This document shows positions 22,758 to 36,592 of a stretch of DNA of 64,000 nt, piece after piece; position 1 is the stretch's first letter, and the number at the start of each line of letters is the position of its first letter. Source of the DNA: Typha latifolia (lineage: Eukaryota > Streptophyta > Magnoliopsida > Poales > Typhaceae); contig CM034105.1 in assembly GCA_019914945.1 (NCBI GenBank), positions 4,340,001-4,404,000 of the forward strand. The letters run 5' to 3'. The position numbers and the translations under genes were made by a program. The notes beneath the pieces are model-generated. The model was not told the DNA's origin. It ran no database searches and saw only the letters and a program-made list of their open reading frames with translations.

Positions 22758-25203
22758 TTTCTTTTTTCCTTTTATTGATCATAAATATATAGGTCAATAT
22801 AAGCTAAATATATATATGTTAGTTATTTCTAATATACAAATCGGGTATATATATATAGAAAAAAACACTGTGACGATCCATTTTTGATTATTTTTACAAA
22901 GAAATTTATGCTCATAAGTATTCAAACCCTAATTTCCTATCGTAGTTGGTACTTGAAACTAATACCTAGAAATTAAATATTTGACCAAGCTATTGATCAA
23001 GCTCCATTACCTTCCGACAAAACTAACACAATGGGATTAGATTATCTAATAATCTCCTTCACTATTCACCAGAGCCAAGTACTTAATTAGATTCTTCTCC
23101 ATATGCCTCCATTTTCAAACATTGGCTTGGAAGTTCGAGGCTAGAGCTACTGGGGTTTATAATTTTTTTTTTTTTTTTTTTTTAATCTAAGTTCAAGGGA
23201 GGAAGGAGGTGATACCAAGATATTTAATTTCTTCTTCACATGTTCCCCTTTTAGTTTGTGGTGGGAGCCAAGGCTTCTCCTTCTTGCTTAGAGTGTATGG
23301 GACTAAAATAATCTCTGGAGTTGTATATAGATTAATCACCTAGATTTGATTTTGAAGTTAAGGATTCTAAATTGACTTCATTGTTGAAAGAAAAAAAGGA
23401 AAGTACAATAGTAATCACTGTGGTTGGCATCTTTTTATGAATGTAAATGTGATCCTTTTGTTCATAACTTTATATAATCATTCCTTATAGTTTCATTTCT
23501 GTTATAAAAAAAAAAGTTCTTATGGTCTCCAACTCTTTTAATGGTTAGTTCTTATATTTTGCTCTATTTGCATGATTATTATCATAATTTTTTTACATAT
23601 TTCTTTATTTATACTTTTTAAATTTTTTCTTTATCATATAGACCCCTCTAGATTTTGGGATTGATGTGGATAATATATAGTTTTTTTAATTCACGAGTAT
23701 ATGTAGGTATATTAAAAAATTCATGATGTCTATATGGAAAATTATGATAGTTTAAGTTGAGTCTAAGAGTAATTAATCTATTATTAAATACTAAACTATA
23801 GGAATCTTTTTAAGAGATATTTAATCACATAGATCTAATCTCATAGAATTTAAACTAAAGAAAACGACAAGGGCTTTTATCTGTAAACTTAGTTTTCAAA
23901 TAAAAAGAAAGAAAAGAATAAGAAAAAAAAAATTTCTCAGCAAGTATTATTAATTCTGCCTAAAAATACTCCTTAAATAAAAGAAGGAAATTAGGAACTA
24001 GTTTGATATGTCTTATGGAATAACACAATAGAAGGAATTACTCTAATTTGTTTCAACCTTTTAAAATGTACAATTATTCATTTAATTTATGCAAACCTTT
24101 TTCTAGTTAAATCTAGTTAAATTACATACAAAAAAAAATCATCAAATATGCACCAAACTCTCATTGCCCATCTTTTTTATGACAAACTTTTTTTGTGTGT
24201 GTTTGTGTGTGTCAGGGCCTTCAGGTAGAGTGGAGTCCACCAACTTTAGGGCAAACAGCCATCAACTTTACAACTCAACATTGAAAAATATACATGTGGA
24301 TCCTCTGCAGTGGAATGCACAGTGAAAAGAAGAGGACTCAGTAGCCAGAGAGTGGAAGCATTGACTCTAAGTTAAACAAACCTCTGAGCTCTAATCTTTA
24401 TAATCTTATCATGCCCAAATTTATTCTAAGTATCATCAACCTGCCCACCATTAGCTAATCATGTTTGGAACTAGTGAAAAGGGAACTTTATATAGTGTTC
24501 TGGTTTGACCTTGAGTTGTTGATAGAGGTTTTAATTAGGATAATACTTATACAACAAGTAAGCAGGTTGTTGAATGGCTAACGACACATTAATTAATCTC
24601 TCTTGTTTCATTCAGAAGCTTTATGCCTTTAATTTCAGTATCCTTTTAAACTTAAAAGAAATAAAAGAACTCCAACAATACACTACTTCAGTTCCAAGTT
24701 CTGATCAATCAAATGGAGATCTAACCTCATCAACCAACCAAACCAAAGAAGGCCAATCCAATAGAGAAGCCTAGATGGCCCATTAATTCACAATAAAGAT
24801 CTATGCAAGCTTAACCTTATTCCAGAAGACTTTCCCAATCATTTTTCTTGTAAAGTTGTAGATTATATATATATTATAAGTGGAATTAAAGCAGGATTTC
24901 TAATTAATTAGAACCCAAGACAATCAATAAAAATTGTGTCAGAGGGTGACTGATACTCCCATGTGTCTCCACAGATATTAGTCCAATGCAGTGTATTGCC
25001 TCATGCACTATTGAACTCTACAGTGGAATAAAGTGGGATTAATTCTAATCACAATGCCATTAACCAGAGGTATTTGTCTAATAGTCTCATCGTTCCCAAT
25101 AAAAACTTTATAAAGAGGATCTTACTTCAAGGTCATAATTCTGACACCAAAGTTTTTATTACGCTCACCATTCCCAATTAGGTACCTAGGAGAATATTTT
25201 TTT

Positions 25204-25565
25204 AGAAATTTTTTATATAAACACCTTACATTTAAATATTTATTATTCAATCCCTATATTTTACGAAATAATTAACAGAATAGAGAATATTCTACTAATT
25301 TTTTTTAAAAAAAATCTAAAATACCTCTTATTTGACTTTAAAATTTAATTCTCTATTTTTTTTACCTTAAATTAAAAAAATGTATTTAAAATTATTCAAA
25401 AGTATTAAGAGTATTTTACATAGATAAATATATTAATTCATCCATGTGACAACCGGCGGTTAAGATGGTTTTGAGCGATGTAAGCAAAATAGAGGGATTG
25501 AATGATAAATATTTAATGGCAAATATGATAAAAGTAAAATATAAGGTGGTTTTTGATAAATTTCT
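25204..25565. mobile_element. Foldback MITE, A-like, about 360 bp
   Basis: The left arm has AGAAATTTTTTATATAAACA and AAATATTTATTATTCAATCC. The reverse complement of the right arm has AGAAATTTATCAAAAACCAC and AAATATTTATCATTCAATCC. The arms pair over about 80 bp. The AGAAATTT...ACACC end recalls family A, but the interior differs. Confidence 0.65.
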
Positions 25566-25742
25566 TTATTTTAATGAACCGAATCAAGAAGAGTAAATGG
25601 ACCCAATCAAACACCACCTCATAATTACAAGGAAAAAGGATTCCAAGGCCCACGTTTCCCCACACCCTTACACCCCATTTATTTTACAAAATTTTTTACA
25701 GACACTATCACGTGCCCTCTGTCTACCTGAAGCTTCTCCCCC

Positions 25743-25746
<4 letters not shown>

Positions 25747-25789
<43 letters not shown>
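25747..25789 (+). repeat. (CT)n microsatellite in the DUF632 gene leader or promoter
   Basis: Perfect CT run of about 43 bp, some 300 bp before the start codon, probably in the 5' UTR or proximal promoter. Confidence 0.95.
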
Positions 25790-25794
<5 letters not shown>

Positions 25795-26092
25795 AGTCCG
25801 AAACTCCCACTTCCCATTAGGCCATTACCACTTCCCGTTTCCCAGTCCGAGCTCCCCCGTTTCCCCTTCCACATTGCCGACTCAACTGCGTCAAAGTGTA
25901 CGGGGAGGGAAAAGAAAGACGGCGCTGAGTCTTATGGATGGCAACGAGTTCGGCTTCCTGACCGCTCGACGAGAAAGGTAAAAGTTAAGAGTTAGGGTGA
26001 GGGTTGGGGTTGGGGTTGGGGTTTTGCAGTGAGCTCGATGTCGTGGAGATGGAGGACAATGCCGGTGGCAGTGAGGTCGTAGGGCGGCGGAG

Positions 26093-29000
26093 ATGGGTTG
26101 CCGGAGCTCGAAGCCGGAGGAGACGCCGCCGGTGGCGTTGTGTAGAGAGAGGGGGGAGCTGATCTGCGCCGCAGCAGACCACCGTTACGCCCTCGCCACC
26201 GCCCACGCTGCCTATTTCCGAGCTCTAGGGCGCGTCGGCGACGCGCTCCACCGCTTCGTCCAGGAGGAGCTCACGGCGGCGGCGGCGGCGGTGCAGCAGC
26301 CGGACTCTCCCGTGCTCACATTGCCTCCATCGGAGGGGAAGGGGAAGGGGAAGGGAAAGCAGAAGGCCAAGATCGAGGGATCAGAGAGCAATGCCGATTG
26401 CATTGATGAGTCGTCTTCGATTTCTCTCTCCAATTCGGAGGATTCCCATCTGCATTTCCATTCTGAGGTAGATGAAGAGGAAATTCGTGAGGAGAATGGT
26501 GGATTTAGAAGAAGTGGCACTGGACGTGGAAAAGGAGGAGGGGGTGGAGAAGGCGGAGGAGGTAGAGAAGGAGGAGGAGGAGGAGGAGGAGGAGGAAGAG
26601 GAGGAGAAGGAGAAGGAGGAGGGGATTCGTGGTATTATCCTCCTTATCCTTCTTATCCTTCCTATCCTTCTTATGCTTCTTATCCTTCTTTTGGCAATGT
26701 CGGAATCCCTAATTACTACTACATGCAGAAGAACACAACGATGCCGACCACGGTATACCAAGAACCCTATGGTGGAATCTCCAAACCAGGTTATATGACA
26801 TATGGTTACGGGTATGATAATCCAATATATGGGTTTCCCATGGGTTCGAGGAATAATCATGATCAAGATCAGGCCTTCTATCAGAGTCAGGCAATGGCGA
26901 GTCCTCAGAAAGAAGTTAAGGATGATTCCCCGCCTCCTCCGCCCCCACCCCCCGAGGGATCAAGTTGGGATTTCTTCAATCTTTTTGATTCGTATGAGCA
27001 GATGTTTCCAGGGTATGGTCATGGTGGATATGGAGTGCCTTCAGTGACGAGCAGCCCCAATTCAAGTGAAGTGAGGGAGAGAGAAGGAATCCCTGATTTG
27101 GAGGAGGAGACAGAGCAGGAGTCTGTGAAGGAAGCAGTGGAAGAGAAGAAAGTAGTCGAAAGTAGTCCAGAAGGGAAGGATGCTGGAATTGGAATTGGGA
27201 GTTCAGAAGCAGCAGCAGAACACCGAGAAGCTGAAATGGATGAAGTTCTTATGTCAGAAGCTGCGAGTCAGAGCACTTTTGAGGCTAGCAAAGCGAGAAG
27301 CACTGCAAAGAATAAGAAGAAATCAGATGTGAAAGTTAAACAAGTGAGCTTTGAGGAGGTTAAATCATTGGTTACTGATGATAGTGGCCCAAGCAAAGGG
27401 ACGACCTTGTTTTCTCATGGTACTAGAGATGTTGAGGAAGTTGTGAAGGAAATAAAAGAACAATTTAACTCAGCAGCCAGTTGCGGTGAAGAGGTTTCAG
27501 GAATGCTTGAGGTGGGCAGGATGCGTTATCGTTCGAGGAACAAGATTTTAAGATGTGAGTATTCTCTCTATTTTTTCTTTGGTTGTTAGATTTGTTCAAG
27601 GTTTTTTCTTTATTACTTCTATGAATATTGAACATGGACAGAATTCTCTTTTGATTAGTCTTAGGCTTTGGAATTCCAGCTCTATCATAAATCTGCACAC
27701 TATGAGTTTCTCATAGCTTTGAAAGTCTGTAATTTTAGAATTTTTACACGATATGAAAGTCAAAGGATTATATACACCATATCAAAGTCAAAGATAAGTA
27801 GTGGAGTGCTCTGTTCATGTCTCGTCATTTCCTTCTCTTCCTGCATTCATTATTAAGTTTTTCTTATAAAATCCTTGTTGGTTGTGAAAAGCTTGTCAAT
27901 TCTTTTGGGGCCTTCATCTTTGGAATTTTCTCTAGCCAACCCCATATTGTTGGGGAAAAACTTAGATGGCAATGATGGTGATCTTATGAAGTCATTATGT
28001 CACTTCAACACTTAACCAATGGCCCATCACTTCTCATCTGTGCATCGTAAGGCAAACAAGTTAATTATTGTGAAATCCATCTCTAATAGATAGCTAATTT
28101 TCCCATCCAATGCTTTGTTCAAGTTGTTGAATTAAATAAGGCACATGCATTGCTGCAGTGATTTTCTCGAGGATTTTTGACAAAATATCTCTGCCTGCAT
28201 CAACAACATCTCAGTTTTCAGATTTGGAGAAGATCAACGATATTGAGTTTAGCAACCTTTCATCTGTACTGGACAGGTTGTGTGTATGGGAGAAAAAACT
28301 CTACAAGGAAGTTAAGGTACATCCCAAGTATATAATCCTTCTACTGATATTGTATAGTATACGCAGTAGCTAGTTAAACATTGAGCGCATAAGCATCTCA
28401 TCAAATGTTGCTTTCTTTTTTCTTTGCTTCGTTTTCTTTTTCGCCATGCCTCTTGGTTATGTCATGTTGTGAGGTATGATTATGTCCTTGAACTATTGCT
28501 CATTTTGAGCCATACATGATACAATAAATCTGTCTCATTAGTTTCTGTCAACAACCCTTGCTAGGATAAGTTTAAAAACTATGCAGTTATGGCTGTTGTT
28601 ATTAGAACAGTAATTGCATGATGTGTTGATTTAATTTTACATTAAACTTCATTATTTAAGTTGCTTCTTATGTGCTTATTATGTTAGAGGATATGGCTCA
28701 ACAGCTTGCTGGAAGTTAGGTGAGCTTTAAGGCCTGGATTGCTTAAATAGTCTTTGTTGGATGTGAGGCGTGTGTGTTACCGGCATATGCTTGAGTAATT
28801 AATTATTCACATAATATATGTTTTCGTAAAGGAGGTGTATATATAAGATATTTTGAGTCTGATAAGTGCAACATCAAACCATATACGTAGAGCACCTATT
28901 TGTGTAGGGAGTGGAAAAATGTGCAAAAGCAGTGTAGGCAGTTTGCTCGAAGGGGCTGTTATCTAATGATCATGGTTTAGTTCTATAAGGTAAAAAAAAT

Positions 29001-32000
29001 GTGGTGCTCATTAGGTTTTGCCATCCCTCTCTATTTCTAGTTTTAATTTGATTTCCTCACATTAATCTTTTCAATTGGTTGATTGGATTTCGAATTTGAT
29101 CTTTATTTTTGATGATTTAATTGCATTTTGGCTCTTGATCTGCTTTCAAGGAACGAACCTATTCTTCATTGTAGGATTTCACTCATTTCCCTTTTCATTA
29201 ACTGTTATGGGTTATCCTGTGAATATGCCTATTTTGATACTATTATCTTCTCAGTCAATTGATTATTTAGATGTTATTCATTGGATGTTGAAGTACTTTC
29301 TCCGGATGGTCATCTTGAATAATCCAAGTTCACAACAAATAGCTTTCTTCATCCCCTGATTCATGCCACTCCTGGCAGAAAAAAAAAATGCTTGACTGTG
29401 TGGGAATGAAGTTGAAAATATCCAAAGTCCTTATCTAATAATTTTCAAATTTCACACTAAATTTCTTTTGTGATTGTGCTAGGAAGAAGAAAAACTGAGG
29501 CTCATCTATGATAGGGAGTGGAAGCATCTGAAAGCTTTGGACGATAATGGAGCAGAGGCTTCCAAAATTGATGCTACTCGGGCTTCAATGAGGAATTTGC
29601 TCACAAGAATAAGCATTGCTATCCGATCTGTAAATGCTATTTCTAGCAGGATTCACAAAATAAGGGATGATGAGTTGCAGCCACAGCTCATGAAATTAAT
29701 CCAAGGGTATGGAAAATCAACCTCTCTATCTTAACTGCATCTAGCATCTGAGATTTTGGATCGATCTTCACTTTCATATGCACTAACAAGTACCTCGGAA
29801 CATCTCGATTAGCTCATAGATCATCGTTCTCAGAAGTTAACTTCTAATTTCTCTTTATTAGTTGAGGGAAATTAAAACTATTGCATTAGTTACTTGGCTA
29901 ATCTTTTAATTAAATTCTTAAGTTAAAGATTTCACTCTGATGGTTTCCTAAGCAATTTACCTCAGCTGTACCTTTACTAATGGTTGCTCTAAGTTGGTAG
30001 TCAGAATTGTCTTCTTTTCCAAGGTAATGAGGAAAAAAATGCTTGAGCTTGTACACCATCGGCATAGAAGATTCCAGTTACTAAGATAAGAATGACGAGT
30101 ATTTGGTTAACAGTTACTGGAATTCAAACTGTTGTTATATTTGAGGCTGCATTTGGAAAGAGAATTGTTAGAATATAAAAATATAAAAATCACTGTTCTC
30201 CAACAGTTTAAGCTTTTATAGTAGTTGGTGAGTTAAAAAGATTAACGTAGTTCCAAACAGCTCACTTTTAGAGGAATAGGCTATGGGCAAACTTGTTATG
30301 TTAGGAAGAAAACAAAAAGTTTCTTTTACCCCCTATATCCTAGGATAAATAGTTCTACCAAAAATGCAGAAACTTTTGTCCCCCACTTATCCTTGAGATT
30401 TTACCAGTAAAGGAATCGGATGAGGATAAATTATTTGCTGCTATTCCACTTCCAAACACTGCCTGAGAGTAAGCTTCACTTAATCTCTAAGGTTGGAAGG
30501 CATATATTCCACTGTGGCGCTTACTGAACCTGTAAATAATAGGAATGAATTTATTAATGAAGCTATAAACAAGAGTAAGTGATTAGCTGAAGTAGACCTC
30601 GTCAAAGAGATACAACTAATTGTACATCTTTGCAGAAGCTTATCCACTTGATATCGATGGGGTTGCCTAAACTTGCTTTTTTGCCTAAAAAATGCCATAT
30701 CTCTTATGCGGCACATCTTGAGATGCAAACATACTAGACAAGCCTACAAGGCCGATAATACAAGGTGCTTGCCTTTGACCCCTAATGACTGGAGGCACTA
30801 GCATAGAACCTCAATATATGCAGGCTAGGAAACTTTGATGAGAGAGTCCATCCAGTTTCTGGATTTGCAATGGAGAGTGACTTACTAGCATAGACCCTCA
30901 GTATTCTATGAATGTTAGATGATGACAGTAATGATCTTTTAGTACAATGATGATGTTGAAAACTTGAAATGAGTGCATAATCTTTTAATTTTTGTGCTGT
31001 TTAAGTGAGACATGAAGCAAATTTGATGCTTAAGTTTCAGCTTTTGTTTAGGGTGGGTTTACAGAATCACAGTCTTTGTATTTATGATGGTTTTTCTCTG
31101 AGCTTCCAGGATTTGGTCCAATAAAGTTCAGAAGTACAAATATAATAATAATAAATTAAAGTAATAAGAGTATGCTGACAAATTTGGATTTTATTTTTAA
31201 TTTGAGTAAATGAAGTTAAGTAGGACCTTCATTCATGTGATATTGGTAGTTTATGGCTAAAGTTTACTGCACTTTAAAAGAATGCATTTTGGGAGATATA
31301 TACTAATATTCATATATAAAGTGCAAATAAAGCATTTTAGAATCATTTCTGATTGAAGTAAATAATTTTTTTTCCATTAAGAGGTACTGATAGAGGATTC
31401 TCAGAAAAGAAATAAATGTCAGCATACACTTCAGATATTCACCTTAAAATTCAAGAGTTTCAAAATAAAATAAATTACTAAATAAAGAGATGGAGAAGTT
31501 AAAGTACAAACAGAACTCACTCTTGGATGAAATTACAAAACAGAAATGGATTTCACTCTAAAGGAGTAGGGAAAAAGGGGGTATGCTTGGAAGACTGGAG
31601 ATGATGAAACCTGTATTTATCTAATGGATATCAATGCAACTGGTCAGTTGGTCATTTAATTATGAGAGACTTCAAGAGGCATTTCTTAGCTGATTGCTAG
31701 CAAATTATATTGCAAAAATATAGGTCCTGTTGCTTGTTTTAGAGTCATATCTATGAAGTATGCAGATCATCAATTTAGATAGGGAGAATTTTGATTTTTA
31801 CTATCTTATTTGGATTCATCACTTTGAGTTTTATGCTTCAAATAGGAATCTTTTCATTAGTTCTCATAGTCTTGATCATTTTCTGTTAAAGGTATTGCTT
31901 CCCCTCTGTCACTGGTGTGGCTTAAGTGCTCTATTTTGGGGCATGTTCCACTTCAATTACTTTGGGTGATGGTTCTCTTAATCTCATACTTCTACAAAAT

Positions 32001-33025
32001 GAGAAGGGTAATAATATCCCCATTTTATCTCGTCAGTTCTGAAGCATCTGGTGGTTTATAATAACTATATCTCTAGCCCTACTTATGTGAGGCGAAGAAT
32101 ATGTTTGCAACTTGTTTGGATTTTCAGGAGCCTAGAGGGATGTCTTTCTGTATTTGTATCTTTGCTTCATGGAATTGCATGACATAATACATGGAGAAGA
32201 TATTTTACTGCATGGCCACATATTGATTTAGCATCATTTCTACGCAGACAAATAAAAATGTGGAAGTTTGTTCTTGACTGCCACCACAAGCAATTCCAGG
32301 CTGTTGTTGAAAGCAAAGCGCATGACCTGGTGCCTAAGACAGGAATGCAAAGCACTGCTTCTAAGGTCACGAGGGAATTGGAAATGGAGCTTCTGAACTG
32401 GTGTTCCTGTTTCAGTAATTGGATCGGAACCCAAAGGGATTATGTTGAAGCCTTAAATGGATGGTTAGTTAAATGGCTTATTCAGGAAAAGGAAGAAACC
32501 ACTGATGGGATTGCACCTTTCTCCCCGGGCAGAATGGGAGCCCCTCCGGTGTTTGTAACTGCTAATGATTGGTACCATGCCATCGAGAGGGTATCAGAAA
32601 TTGGTGTAATTGACGCAATGCAGGCTTTTGCTATAAATGTGCATGGGTTATGGGAGAGGCAAGATGAGGAGCAGAAGCAGAAACTGAAGGCTGACTATAT
32701 GTCCAAAGATTTTGCAAGAAGGCTCCAGTCTTTGCAGAAAAAAAATGGGATGGATAGACCATTTGATTTAGATAAGACTGTTGTGTCCATTACAAGCAAT
32801 AATGATCCATTTCATGACCGCTTGAGGGCCTTAGATGCCTTGAAGAAAAGATTGGCCGAAGAGAGGGCCAAACATGAGGAAACCGTTAAACATGTCCAGG
32901 AGGCAAGTGTGGGCAATTTGAGTGTGGGTCTGATGCCGATTTTTGAAGCACTGGGTAGTTTCTCCTTCGAGACGCTAAAAGGTTATGAAGGAGTCAGAAT
33001 TGTAAAGGGGAGCAGAGTAACTTAA
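26093..33025 (+). CDS. DUF630/DUF632 protein (NRG2/REL2-like)
   Basis: Four exons join in frame: 26093-27554, 28159-28316, 29483-29706 and 32248-33025, giving 873 residues. The protein opens MGCRSSK, a myristoylation-type N-terminus, and DUF630 covers about residues 1-60 (AADHRYALATAHAAYFRALGRVGDAL). A long variable region follows: a Gly/Glu run (about 145-180), Tyr-Pro-Ser repeats (about 186-205) and poly-Pro (about 287-295). DUF632 begins near VEEVVKEIKEQFNSAA in exon 1 and continues through exons 2-4 (KMWKFVLDCHHKQF, then LLNWCSCFSNWIGTQRDYVEALNGWL). Related proteins include Arabidopsis NRG2 (nitrate signalling, NLP7 partner) and rice REL2 (leaf rolling, plasma membrane); which subgroup this one belongs to is not settled. 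The last intron is about 2.5 kb and carries repeat sequence. The start is chosen by the invariant MGC. Confidence 0.88.
30143..30466. mobile_element. Possible hAT-type MITE(s) in the DUF632 gene intron 3
   Basis: GGCTGCATTTGGAAAG at the left is mirrored by the right end (reverse complement GGCAGTGTTTGGAAG) and by an internal inverted copy (reverse complement GAGCTGTTTGGAACTA) near 30263. This wording is common in plant hAT MITEs. One or two overlapping elements are possible; no target duplication was verified. Confidence 0.35.
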
Positions 33026-34277
33026 TCTCCAGGTCACCGCTATTGTCTCATGTTGAAAATTTCGCCACTTATCTGCTTCTCTGTTGCAGTTTGTTATGCT
33101 CTGGGGCAATGAATAATACTCCTTCACATTGCCCACCTATGAGCAACAATGCAACAACTTCAAGAAGATCAAGTAGCTGGTCAGAACACATTTACAATGA
33201 AATTTTTGGGAGAAGCTTTGGAATTTGAAGACTGTTCCATAAGCTAGAGGATTGCTCAAGTGTTTAGTTCAGTAACTTATTTTAATGCATCATGGTTCAT
33301 GTTAAATGATTAATTGATAACTAATTAATCTGTAGATTGACTAGAGAGGCCAAGGTCCCTTCTGGCAGTTGCTTGTGCTTTAGAAAGATCTCCTCTCAGA
33401 AACTAACTAATAGCAAGAGAATCAGTGAATTTCTCAGAAGGGAGCTCTAGAGATATTTCTTAAGTTACATTTGTTTATACTATTCACAAGAAGAGCAGAC
33501 TCTGTTAGTCAATTAGTTGGTTAATGGTTTTCAAGTTCCAATCCTGCACATACTGTAGGAAGGGAGTTTTGTGAATGCCTTCAGGCAGCTAATGTAAAAT
33601 ATATTATTCTATCTCTATGTATAATTAATTCTTGTTGTATTAATAATTCATTGCTATGTGGAAGGTTAAGATCGTGTACTTATCTACTACTGACGTGTGT
33701 TATATACTAAGCCTCTTCTCTTGTTGCAAATTAGACTCATCAAATTTATATGCGATTGCACTGTGGCTATACCAGCAGACGAGTTTAAACAGGCTTTTCT
33801 CTTTGAAAATATTAGAGTTTTTCCTTGGACAGACTCTTGACCAAGTGAAACTTTTGATATTGATGATGTTGATGAACTGGGATTGACACTAATAGTGTGA
33901 TATTTTCTGTCACTCATTGTAATAGGACTGAAGAGCAGTGACCCATCAGAAAGAGGAGCTCAAGGTTAGCCAGCCAATGGGCAACCTCATCTGATACTCG
34001 AGACAGGAAAAAAAAAGAGACATCCGACAAAAAGGCTGCAAATGAATGGACATCCGAGGTGATAACGGAGAGATTACTGCCGGTGACTTAGCTCTTTAGT
34101 CTATAGTGGCGGCTGATCAGCTAATTATTCATTAGGTCAAAAGCAAACAATTTTACAAGTATAGTCTGCCCTCCTTTGGGGGTGGTTATATTGGATGAGT
34201 ACAGATGACCAAACTGGAGCTAGAATAGTACAGAAGGGGAATGTTGTGGAGCGGTTGCCCTTGGACAAGCTCGTATG

Positions 34278-34893
34278 TAGACATGATCAAAGGGCCCATC
34301 CCGCTCGTGCCCGGCCCGGTTTGGACCGGGCTAAGCCTGGCCCAGACCCGGTTTAGGCCCGGCCTGGCCCGAGCCCGAACTATCCATGGGCGGCACGGGC
34401 CAACCCTTTGCTCGCTCGATCCGGCCCGAAAGCTTGCCCGTTTGGCCCGCAACTAGGCCCGCCCGTTCTGCTACAGTAGTCCGCCTATCTGCTATAGTAA
34501 TTTACCATTGCTACAGTAAAAATTTTTGGTATTGTACCGTTTTGCATTATTTTAAGCACACCTTTAAAAAATTTTAATTTATTTTAATTATTTTTTTAAA
34601 TGGAGGAATATAAATATATTTTTTAAATAAGCTAATAGTTAAAAAAATCTAAAAATAGCTAAAATATAGGTTGGGCCGAGTGATTGGTTGGTCGGGCCGG
34701 CCCGGCCCGATCGGCTAGCCTGATCTCTCACGGGCCGATAAGCGATAACGGGCTAGACTATTCTAGCCCGGCTCGAACTCGGCCCGGCTCGGCCCGAGTA
34801 ATTGGTGGGTCGGGCCATGAACAAATACTTAAGCCCGGTTGGCCCGAAAAGCCCGGCCCGAACTTAGCCCGGCCCACTCGATGATCATGTCTA
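34278..34893. mobile_element. Non-autonomous hAT-like element with 8-bp target duplication
   Basis: The termini are a perfect 12-bp inverted repeat, TAGACATGATCA...TGATCATGTCTA. The flanking octamers CTCGTATG (34270-34277) and CTCGCATG (34894-34901) match at 7 of 8 positions. Both flanks of the interior are dense in GGCCCG/CGGGCC words in inverted orientation around an AT-rich core. The 616-bp element has no transposase. The 8-bp duplication and TAG end fit the hAT superfamily. Confidence 0.85.
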
Positions 34894-34979
34894 CTCGCAT
34901 GCATATATTAGAAAACAAGGAATGATAAGTTTATAGAGAGATAAACTGCGTTCCTAACTCGGTGTTAAACGGGAGGGAA

Positions 34980-35063
34980 GCCAAAATGAGTAATGTTCTC
35001 GCCAACGCCTCGTTGATGGCAGCTAAAATGAGTAATGTTCTTGCCAACGCCCTGCAAGGAGTG
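34980..35063. repeat. 42-bp tandem duplication
   Basis: AAAATGAGTAATGTTCTCGC, then CAACGCC, is repeated 42 bp later with one or two changes. Confidence 0.8.
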
Positions 35064-36592
35064 GAGAACCCCAACGTCCTTAGGTTGCAAGCCTAAAAGA
35101 CACTTCAAAGAAATGATTTGGTATGCTAGGTAGACGCTTCATGGATGGGAAACATCACGAGAGGGCTTGGTATCATACTCCACAGGCATTCGGATTTGTT
35201 TTGTGTAGTTAATGGAATACATCTAGAAAACTGCCCCAATGCCTTAACTGGGGATATACTCGCACTGCTAGAAGGCTTGAAGATGGGTGCTGAAAGGGTT
35301 TTTGGAGCAGGAGGATTGATGGATATTCAATGATTCTCTTAGTATGGTTAGAGTTGTGAATAGGTTTGGGTCGTAAACGGGTCAACTCATCTAATATGTT
35401 TAATAATTAGGTCGTGTACCACTGACTCATTTTGATCCTTGATCCATTTAAGTATGTGGGGTCAGGTTAACCCACTAACTTGATATATAAAATTAATATC
35501 AAACCCTAAGCCTAACCTCACTCACTCACCCACTCTATTTCTCCGAGCAACTGCCTCATCTCATCCTCACTCCCATTCTCTGTCTCTTCCTCACACAGCC
35601 GCCTTCCACTCCCACTCTTCCTCACACAACCTCCCTCATCAGATCTCCTCTCTGCCCCTCTCCTTTCCTCTGATGATGAACCCTTTCTCACCATCAAGAC
35701 TAGCATCCCCTTCACCAAACACAAAATTGAGAGGTGGAATGGAAATTTGAGAGCGAAATATTTAATTTTCTCTATTTTTCTATGATTTTGGCAAGACTAA
35801 TCCAAAAAAAATCCAGTGGGAAAGGTGAAGATTTGGCTAAAAATAGGTTCTTGGAGGCGACGAAAAGAGGGTGTTGATTGGATGAAAAGATCGGAAGGGG
35901 ATGGAGAGGAATAGCAAAGCAAGAAAAGGAAGCATGGCAGTTATGAATGACGAGTTGTTAAGGAGGAGGCAAAGAAGCAGCGGGTTGAGAGACTCCCCAT
36001 GTTTGGATTGGTAGATCTACTTTAAATTCCCTCCTTTCTTGGCAGAGAGGATGATGCTTTGGGATTAAGGAAGGGAAAGATATCGAGATTAGGAGAGGGA
36101 GAGGTCGAGCCAGAGCAAGAGGAGGAGAGAGGAGAGGATGATGCTTCATGGAAGGGACGAGGGAGAAGAGAGATCAAAGGAGAGCATCAAAGAGGATGAC
36201 GATGATGACGTGCCATCAAACACATCTTCTTTCTTGCCTTTGACCCACAATAACCATCATCACTACCACTAACAACATTAGTAGCAATAGCAGTAACAAT
36301 AGTTACAGCGGAAGAGCTACCCCGCGAAGCTTGCCAAGTCTCTGATGGTGTCAGTTCCTAGGAAAGCTCGTTTAGGTAAAGAAAGGGCCCGAGACTAGGA
36401 ATACTAGATTCTCTTTGATGAAGTGAAAATTATATTTTTTTTTTCTTCCTTCTTTCCTTTCTTCGGGTGTGGATTTAATTTGAATTGATTCTCTCTTTTT
36501 TCTTCTATTGTGTTTAGTGTTTGCAACAATAACGAATAATTGGTTCAAATAGTGGAGTTCTTGGAGGAGGTAGAGGAGGAGGAGGTGGAAGT

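Larger units (their letters stand above)
20493..26092. other. Spacer between the PPR and DUF632 genes
   Basis: Contains a family C repeat, a C-rich stretch (21.1-21.6 kb) with a 190-residue low-complexity frame that resembles nothing I know, a poly(T) run at about 23168-23190, a short triplicated motif, an A-type foldback element and the 5' leader of the DUF632 gene. AT-rich sequence between about 22.0 and 25.2 kb shows no gene. Confidence 0.65.
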
